A DNA stretch of 64,000 nucleotides from Sabellastarte sp. h YS-2021 (Eukaryota > Annelida > Polychaeta > Sabellida > Sabellidae). The stretch spans positions 8,993,962-9,057,961 of the forward strand of contig OZ024933.1 in assembly GCA_964017235.1 (NCBI GenBank), given 5' to 3'. A program made the position numbers and the translations under genes. Shown here in pieces: positions 58,552-64,000 of this stretch (positions within the stretch are counted from its first letter, which is position 1; each line of letters starts with the position of its first letter). The notes under the pieces were generated by a model, which saw only the letters and a list, made by a program, of their open reading frames with translations, did not search any database and was not told where the DNA came from.

Positions 58552-60578
58552 GGCACTGCAATTCTGCAGTGCCAAGAGATTTTTGTAAATCTGTAAATAG
58601 TAAATATGTGTCTGGTTACAATGTACATGTCATTCAAAGTAAAACTTTTGTAAATCGTCAAAAAATGTCTGTTTGTAGTAAAAATTGGAGAGCAGATTAC
58701 CATCGCTTCAAAGGAAGCACATACGCACAAGTTGTCAAAGGTAGGAGTAATGTTAGCAAAACCTATGTCCTACCCCAAACAAACAAAACGGCCCCTCTCA
58801 ACCTCACCAACCCTATAGCTGAGGCCAGAGGGCCAAGTATCTTTAGTAGACCAAACAACTCTGGAAAAGGACTTAAAAGAACCAGAGTTCTCAGTCATCA
58901 GGTATCCAAAACACTAGGCGAGGTTCACATAGCCAACAGATTTGAACCCTTGACCACCCTAAATGCTAGGGATCACCCAGTCCAAGACACAAAGCCCCAA
59001 CGCCATTCCATCCCGGGTACAATACCCCAAGGGGTCAAAAAATCAGTCGCACAGGAAAACGTCTCCAGAAATGATAAAACCAATTCTCCAGTCAGTGTCC
59101 ACGTCAATGCTGACTCTGCTAGTATTGATTATTCAGGTGGTGCAGTAGAAGATAAATACGTGTTTGCTATGGCCATTGCCTCTAAACGGAAATGTTACAG
59201 ACCAGCACTCAAGGAGTGCAAAACCCTCCAACAATGGGATGCACAAAACGTTAAGAAATTTGGCTTTATCCCAATGGGTGAATTAACCCTCCCAGTTAAA
59301 AATTCCCCATCCCAACTGGATACTGACCCCTTAAATCTCCACAAAATCATCAAAAATTCGGGTACTTACAATTTCCAAGGCCCCCAAATCCAAATCAAAT
59401 CACAGTTGAACCCTGACGCCTGGGATCACCTTCTGAAGGATTACTGGGATAAGCAACTCCCTTATCTCATCAGGTACGGGTTTCCCCTGGATTTTGATAG
59501 AAGTACCCCCCTGAAACAAGAAGGAGACAATCATAATTCTGCCAAACAGTACCCACAACACATTCAAACATACCTCGAGGAGGAAATTAAGTTAGGTGCC
59601 ATATTAGGCCCCTTTCGAACTCCACCTATTAAAAACCTCCACCATTCCCCCCTCATGACAAGGGAAAAACCTGGGGCCCCCCACAGGCGGGTCATAGTGG
59701 ACCTAAGTTTCCCTAAGGGTCGGGCAGTCAACACTGGGGTGACCAAAGACATCTACTTAGGTACCCCCTTCATACTCACTCTCCCATCCATTGACACAAT
59801 CACCTCCACAGTCCAAAAATGGGGTAGGGGTTGTCTGATTTACAAATTCGATATCAGTAGGGCCTTCAGGCATATAAAATTAGACCCCTCTGACTATGAT
59901 CTCCTAGGTATACGTCACAATGGTCACTATATCGACACCTGTCTGGCGTTTGGTTTTCGAAGTGGCAGCGCTCTGTTCCAACGCCTAAGTGACGCCATAC
60001 GCTTCATCATGACGCAACGTAACTATGACGTCATCAACTATATTGATGACGTCATCGGGGTCGGCCTCCCAAGCGTCACAACAAAGGCCTTCACTGATCT
60101 TCAGGCCCTCGTTCGCCACCTAGGCCTGGATATAAGCGTCGAAAAGTTAGTAGCCCCAGACACATGCGTCAACTGCCTGGGCGTCGTTATAGACACCAAA
60201 CGCTTCACCATATCAGTCCCAGATGAAAAATTGACTGACATTAAAAAAATTTGTAGCCTATGGCAAAGTAAAACTTCCTGTTCAAGGAAAGAGTTACAAT
60301 CCCTGCTAGGACGACTACTATACATTTCAAAATGTGTCAAGGCCTCACGCTTCTTTTTGAACCGTATGCTTGACGTATTACGTAACATGGGTGAGGAAAA
60401 GTTCACCAATCTCGACTTAAACTTCTTCCAGGACCTAAACTGGTTCTCAAAATTTTTAACCAAATTTAATGGCGTAGCCTTTTTTGACCACAGGCCTATC
60501 AAACGTCAGTCGAGCTTGACGCCTGTCTCACGGGTATGGGGGGTTGCTGGAACTCACAGGTATATAGCATACCTATAG
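58548..60578 (+). CDS. DIRS-B reverse transcriptase
   Basis: 676 codons, starting at the ATGA overlap with gag. Polar N-terminus to ~residue 230, then an RT domain: FGFIPMGELTLPV, RRVIVDLSFPKG, motif A FDISRAFRHIKLDP, FGFRSGSALFQRLSD and catalytic NYIDDVIG (YIDD residues 498-501). The connection block SRKELQSLLGRLLYISKCV follows. A one-base change near 60485-60505 throws the end out of frame just before RNase H, so the last ~25 residues are spurious. Confidence 0.92.
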   Translation: MRHCNSAVPRDFCKSVNSKYVSGYNVHVIQSKTFVNRQKMSVCSKNWRADYHRFKGSTYAQVVKGRSNVSKTYVLPQTNKTAPLNLTNPIAEARGPSIFSRPNNSGKGLKRTRVLSHQVSKTLGEVHIANRFEPLTTLNARDHPVQDTKPQRHSIPGTIPQGVKKSVAQENVSRNDKTNSPVSVHVNADSASIDYSGGAVEDKYVFAMAIASKRKCYRPALKECKTLQQWDAQNVKKFGFIPMGELTLPVKNSPSQLDTDPLNLHKIIKNSGTYNFQGPQIQIKSQLNPDAWDHLLKDYWDKQLPYLIRYGFPLDFDRSTPLKQEGDNHNSAKQYPQHIQTYLEEEIKLGAILGPFRTPPIKNLHHSPLMTREKPGAPHRRVIVDLSFPKGRAVNTGVTKDIYLGTPFILTLPSIDTITSTVQKWGRGCLIYKFDISRAFRHIKLDPSDYDLLGIRHNGHYIDTCLAFGFRSGSALFQRLSDAIRFIMTQRNYDVINYIDDVIGVGLPSVTTKAFTDLQALVRHLGLDISVEKLVAPDTCVNCLGVVIDTKRFTISVPDEKLTDIKKICSLWQSKTSCSRKELQSLLGRLLYISKCVKASRFFLNRMLDVLRNMGEEKFTNLDLNFFQDLNWFSKFLTKFNGVAFFDHRPIKRQSSLTPVSRVWGVAGTHRYIAYL

Positions 60579-60958
60579 ATAGAGATTATCAGAACTTCAC
60601 CATCGTCCACTTGGAGATGCTTAATCTCCTGGTTGCTATGAAAATCTGGGCTGACCACTGGTCATCTCAAAAAGTTGTACTCTTCTGCGACAACCAAGCG
60701 GTAGTATCAGTCCTTAACAGCGGTAGGACCAAAGATAGGACCCTCGCAGCTATTGCAAGGAATGTACAAATGATAGCCGCCACCAAAGACATAAACCTCA
60801 ATGTGGTTCACATCCTAGGAAAAAATAACAATGTAGCAGATCTCCTCTCACGCTGGGACATCACCTCAAACAACTATGAAAAGTTAAACAACCTTCTCCC
60901 CTATTTCAAATTCATACATACCCCCAGGGATATCTTACATATTGACTGGTCTATATAA
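60505..60958 (+). CDS. DIRS-B RNase H (frameshifted from RT)
   Basis: In the -1 frame relative to RT: ELDACLTGMGGCWNSQVYSI has the first Asp, HLEMLNLLVAMKIW the Glu, FCDNQAVVSVLNSG the next Asp, and VADLLSRWD the C-terminal motif. The catalytic set appears complete. It would be fused to RT in an intact copy. Confidence 0.87.
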
Positions 60959-60964
60959 TTTTCC

Positions 60965-61959
60965 CAGGTCTTCCCTCAACAATTCTTCCCCTGGCGTCCA
61001 AGGCTTCCAAGAGACTCCATCTTGGCTTCAGACAATCCACCAAATCAGCCTACAATTCCAAGTTCAGGTTGTTTCTATCATTTTGTGTTTTTGCAAAAAT
61101 CCAACTACATAAACTCTCCCCCCTTATCCTCCTGGCCTTCCTCGAATTCCTCATAGAAAATAACCTCTCCCACTCCAACATAGCCAACCACATCTCAGCA
61201 ATTAAAGCCTGTTGTACACTTTATCATCTTCCCATCGCCCCCTTCCAAGACTCAAGAATCAAATACTACCTGAAAGCCATACCCCTTCACAAACCCTTCA
61301 AAATAAAATTAAAAAAGGTTGTTGACCTCCAAACCCTTCAATTAATCATTAGATCCTATGACTTTACCTATATGGGTCAAATCTACAAAGCCCTCTACTT
61401 GGTTGCCTTCTTTTCATTCCTTTGTGTCTCCAATCTCCTTCCACACTCCACCCAGTCCTTCTCCCCCATCCAACAGCTAGCCCAGGGGGACCTAATCTTT
61501 GCCCCACCAGGCGTCCATATAATCATAAAATGGACAAAAACCTTGCAAAATAGGGACAAAGTCACAATTCTCAAACTCCCTTCCTTGGGTTTGAACCCCC
61601 TCTGCCCAGTCCGGGCCCTTAAAAATGTCCTCCTATTAGTTCCCAAAGCCCCCAACCTTCCAGTCTTCCAAGTCAAAAATAATCTTAAATGGCTTCCACT
61701 CACGGACACCAGAGCAAGGCGCCATTTTGCCAAAATACTCCACAAGATTGGTCTTCAAGATTCAGCCATTACCCTCCACTCACTCCGTCGTTCAGGTGCC
61801 ACTTTTGCATTCAATTCCAATGTTCCTTTGCAAGAAATCCAGTCCCATGGCACCTGGACGTTGGAGTGTGTCTGGAGGTACATCACCCAGGACCACCAGG
61901 CCTCGAGTCAGGTGGCTGCTGCATTCTACAAATCCCTCTACATCCCTACCTCCTCCTAG
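60965..61959 (+). CDS. DIRS-B tyrosine recombinase
   Basis: The frame is open from about 60965 (LPLASKASKRLHLGFRQSTK), upstream of the first usable start near 61069, to TAG 61957-61959. It has the SAM-like N-terminal domain (LLAFLEFLIENNLSHSNIAN) and the catalytic core: HSLRRSG (HxxR), QSHGTWTLE (His), VWRYIT (nucleophile Tyr). The first catalytic Arg reads Cys (FFSFLCVSNLLP) where DIRS-A has SLRLSN, so strand exchange is probably lost. The protein would recombine circular cDNA with the target. Confidence 0.9.
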
Positions 61960-61967
61960 CTGGGGTT

Positions 61968-62401
61968 TGGGGTCTCCTCACTTCAATAAATAACACCCCA
62001 TTTTCTAAATATCATCCCTCTCTTAAGTAAAATTTACCCTACACTCATATCCTTAACCTTAAACTCATGTCTCTACCACTATTGTTATGGTTACCTTAAA
62101 ATCTGTATTTCAACTCTAACCATAAACCCATTATGGTCACCTTTCATCAAGGTCACCTTAACCCCTTAACCGTAAACTCCATATTATACAAACTCCAAAT
62201 TTATGGTGACCTTAACCTTAACTGTATTTTACTTATGTTAAGAGTAACGTAAACTACTGTTTTATAAAACTTTAATAATCTGTTATCATTGTTATGTAAT
62301 CTACATGTGTACATAAAAATTAGAAAATAAATGTATTAGCCCAAGCTTGGGTTTCTCTGTGTTCATGTAAATAGTAAATACCTGGTTGGGGAGAGGCAAT
62401 G
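61968..62401 (+). repeat. DIRS-B split direct repeat B1
   Basis: 434 bp from TGGGGTCTCCTCACTTCAAT to GAGAGGCAATG, rich in GGTCACC/CCTTAACC motifs. Three differences from B2. Confidence 0.94.
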
Positions 62402-62631
62402 TGACGGGGTGATGCCTAGGCGTCACCCCCCTCATTGCAGCCCCTAGCAAAAAATATTCTTGTTGTGTTATAAAACAGTTATGTAACTCGTATATGGGTC
62501 AGGGTATGACCCCTCACCTTAACCCCAAGTTTCCTGCTATTTCTAGGAAAGTAGCCATTTTTCATTTAACATTTGAAGGGGGCACACGCCCCATCTTAAA
62601 TACTAAACTGTTTAAACTTACAAGAAAAGTA
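62402..62631 (+). repeat. DIRS-B split direct repeat A2 with near-palindrome
   Basis: 230 bp, directly adjacent to B1. At 62406-62429 GGGGTGA and TCACCCC flank TGCCTAGGCG, a 24-bp near-palindrome. Confidence 0.94.
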
Positions 62632-63401
62632 CCCTCTAGCCCCCCCTTGCAACCATACATGTGACTGACACTAAGTTTGTAGTTTCAGATATCGTACTCA
62701 AGCTGGTAGTGTACAACTGGTAAAATGGTCGGCTAAACCTCAGCTCCAAGCACCTCCACCAGTGCAAGCCTCTGTAAAAGTTCAAAGTCAAGTGCACCAA
62801 AGAGTTTCCAAGAGCCACAGGCGGCTCACAATCTCATGGCTTCCAGAAGTCCACACAGTCTTCACCTACCACAGCACGGCAGTCTCTTCTGGCTTCCACT
62901 CAAAATCTGGTGAAAGGGGGCCCAGTTGTGGTCCAGAGCTACCTGCCAATGAGGACATGATAGTATCTGTAATAGTATTCAGTAGTATGCTAAGTTATAA
63001 TCATTAAGTGTGGACTCTAAATCTGGATTGTAAAGCATGAACTTTAACAGAAGGTCTTGTAGTTATATCAACATATCAGAAATATAGAAATCTCACTGCA
63101 AAATTTCAAATGTGGTGTATGTATAACGTGGGCTTGTGTCAGGTACATCTCATCCACTAAGGCGTTCAACTACTATACAACTTTTATGCACTTAACTCTT
63201 ACCCTTGGGTTCGAACCTCTCACAAATGGGGAGTCACACCAAGGTTTGGTAGGAATATTGTATCTAGTTCCATAAGGGGGTCGTAATGCTCGACCCAGTA
63301 AGGCTCAACCCTCAGCTAGACACCTTGGTCCCCCATTTTATCTTATTTTACTTGTTTTAGTTATTCTAACTTGTTAACCATTTTACCTCAACCATTTGAT
63401 G
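62632..63401 (+). other. 770-bp spacer between A2 and B2
   Basis: No ORF recognised. A tRNA-B-box-like GGGTTCGAACC near 63208 hints at a SINE-like part; no ends or duplications were found. In published split-repeat elements A2 and B2 are usually close, so this is extra or family-specific DNA. Confidence 0.5.
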
Positions 63402-63835
63402 TGGGGTCTCCTCACTTCAATAAATAACACCCCATTTTCTAAATATCATCCCTCTCTTAAGTAAAATTCACCCTACACTCATATCCTTAACCTTAAACTC
63501 ATGTCTCCACCACTATTGTTATGGTTACCTTAAAATCTGTATTTCAACTCTAACCATAAACCCATTATGGTCACCTTTCATCAAGGTCACCTTAACCCCT
63601 TAACCGTAAACTCCATATTATACAAACTCCAAATTTATGGTGACCTTAACCTTAACTGTATTTTACTTATGTTAAGAGTAACGTAAACTACTGTTTTATA
63701 AAATTTTAATAATCTGTTATCATTGTTATGTAATCTACATGTGTACATAAAAATTAGAAAATAAATGTATTAGCCCAAGCTTGGGTTTCTCTGTGTTCAT
63801 GTAAATAGTAAATACCTGGTTGGGGAGAGGCAATG
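63402..63835 (+). repeat. DIRS-B split direct repeat B2 (3' terminus)
   Basis: 434 bp, same ends as B1; the element ends at GGCAATG 63835. Confidence 0.94.
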
Positions 63836-64000
63836 AACTGTAATATTTTTTACACTCATTCCCATCTGTGTAACTCGCCCCGGACTCACCATAATTTTTG
63901 TGGGTTGTAATTATCATGTATTTTTGCTTTAAGGAATTCAGATTTGTCTTGCATAGACTTAATTTAGGGTTGCCTTAACATATGCAAGGTACCTTCCCTA

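Larger units (their letters stand above)
56928..63835 (+). mobile_element. DIRS-B: nearly intact tyrosine-recombinase retrotransposon with split direct repeats
   Basis: Order: A1 (56928-57151), gag, RT, RNase H, YR, B1 (61968-62401), A2 (62402-62631), a 770-bp spacer, B2 (63402-63835). B1 and A2 abut, the diagnostic split-direct-repeat layout of Ngaro/PAT-type YR elements. The repeats differ at only a few bases (B1/B2 three in 434). Damage is limited to one frameshift before RNase H and an Arg-to-Cys change in YR. No methyltransferase or hydrolase domain is seen. Confidence 0.9.

Noticed and set aside
1-64000. CRISPR arrays, bacterial operons or phage genes
   Set aside because: No regular spacer-repeat arrays or prokaryotic gene packing; introns, SINEs and LINEs show animal DNA.

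Overview
The window is AT-rich animal DNA: long introns with GT/AG boundaries, short phase-1 exons, and dense retroelements. The mix of Ty3/gypsy, DIRS/Ngaro-type tyrosine-recombinase (YR) and CR1/L2-like LINE elements, tRNA-derived SINEs and MITEs around an immunoglobulin-superfamily receptor suggests a marine invertebrate, most likely a mollusc. That assignment is inference.

Layout. (1) 1-8.2 kb: a decayed Ty3/gypsy element on the minus strand, reading gag > protease > RT > RNase H > integrase from right to left, with a possible degenerate env-like region running off the left edge. A 5'-truncated LINE tail follows at 8.5 kb. (2) 9.68-43.1 kb, plus strand: one multi-exon gene for a single-pass receptor. 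It has a signal-like segment, five Ig domains, one FN3 domain, a transmembrane helix and a cytoplasmic tail with five tyrosines, two in ITIM-type contexts. Thirteen coding exons were placed. All twelve internal junctions are phase 1 with GT/AG sites. (3) Its first visible intron (10.1-27.5 kb) holds a nest: a dead YR retrotransposon (DIRS-A, minus) interrupted by a 258-bp MITE with CCGG target duplication, a SINE with a 13-bp duplication, and a 5.7-kb LTR element. That LTR element has nearly identical LTRs, a tRNA-Pro-type primer site and a gag-protease-integrase reading frame, but no reverse transcriptase. (4) Other introns hold SINEs, a LINE remnant and a third YR-element remnant (DIRS-C). 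(5) 43-53 kb: no gene recognised; several TIR-bearing non-autonomous elements, a SINE and a LINE fragment. (6) 53.2-56.8 kb: an uninterrupted LINE ORF2 nested in a foldback-like element with about 32-bp inverted ends. (7) 56.9-63.8 kb: an almost intact YR retrotransposon (DIRS-B) with split direct repeats in the order A1-ORFs-B1-A2-spacer-B2.

The host gene is the only non-transposon gene I can support. The most distinctive items are the ITIM-tailed receptor with duplicated tyrosine exons, the RT-less LTR element, and DIRS-B with its near-palindromic end and unexpected 770-bp spacer.
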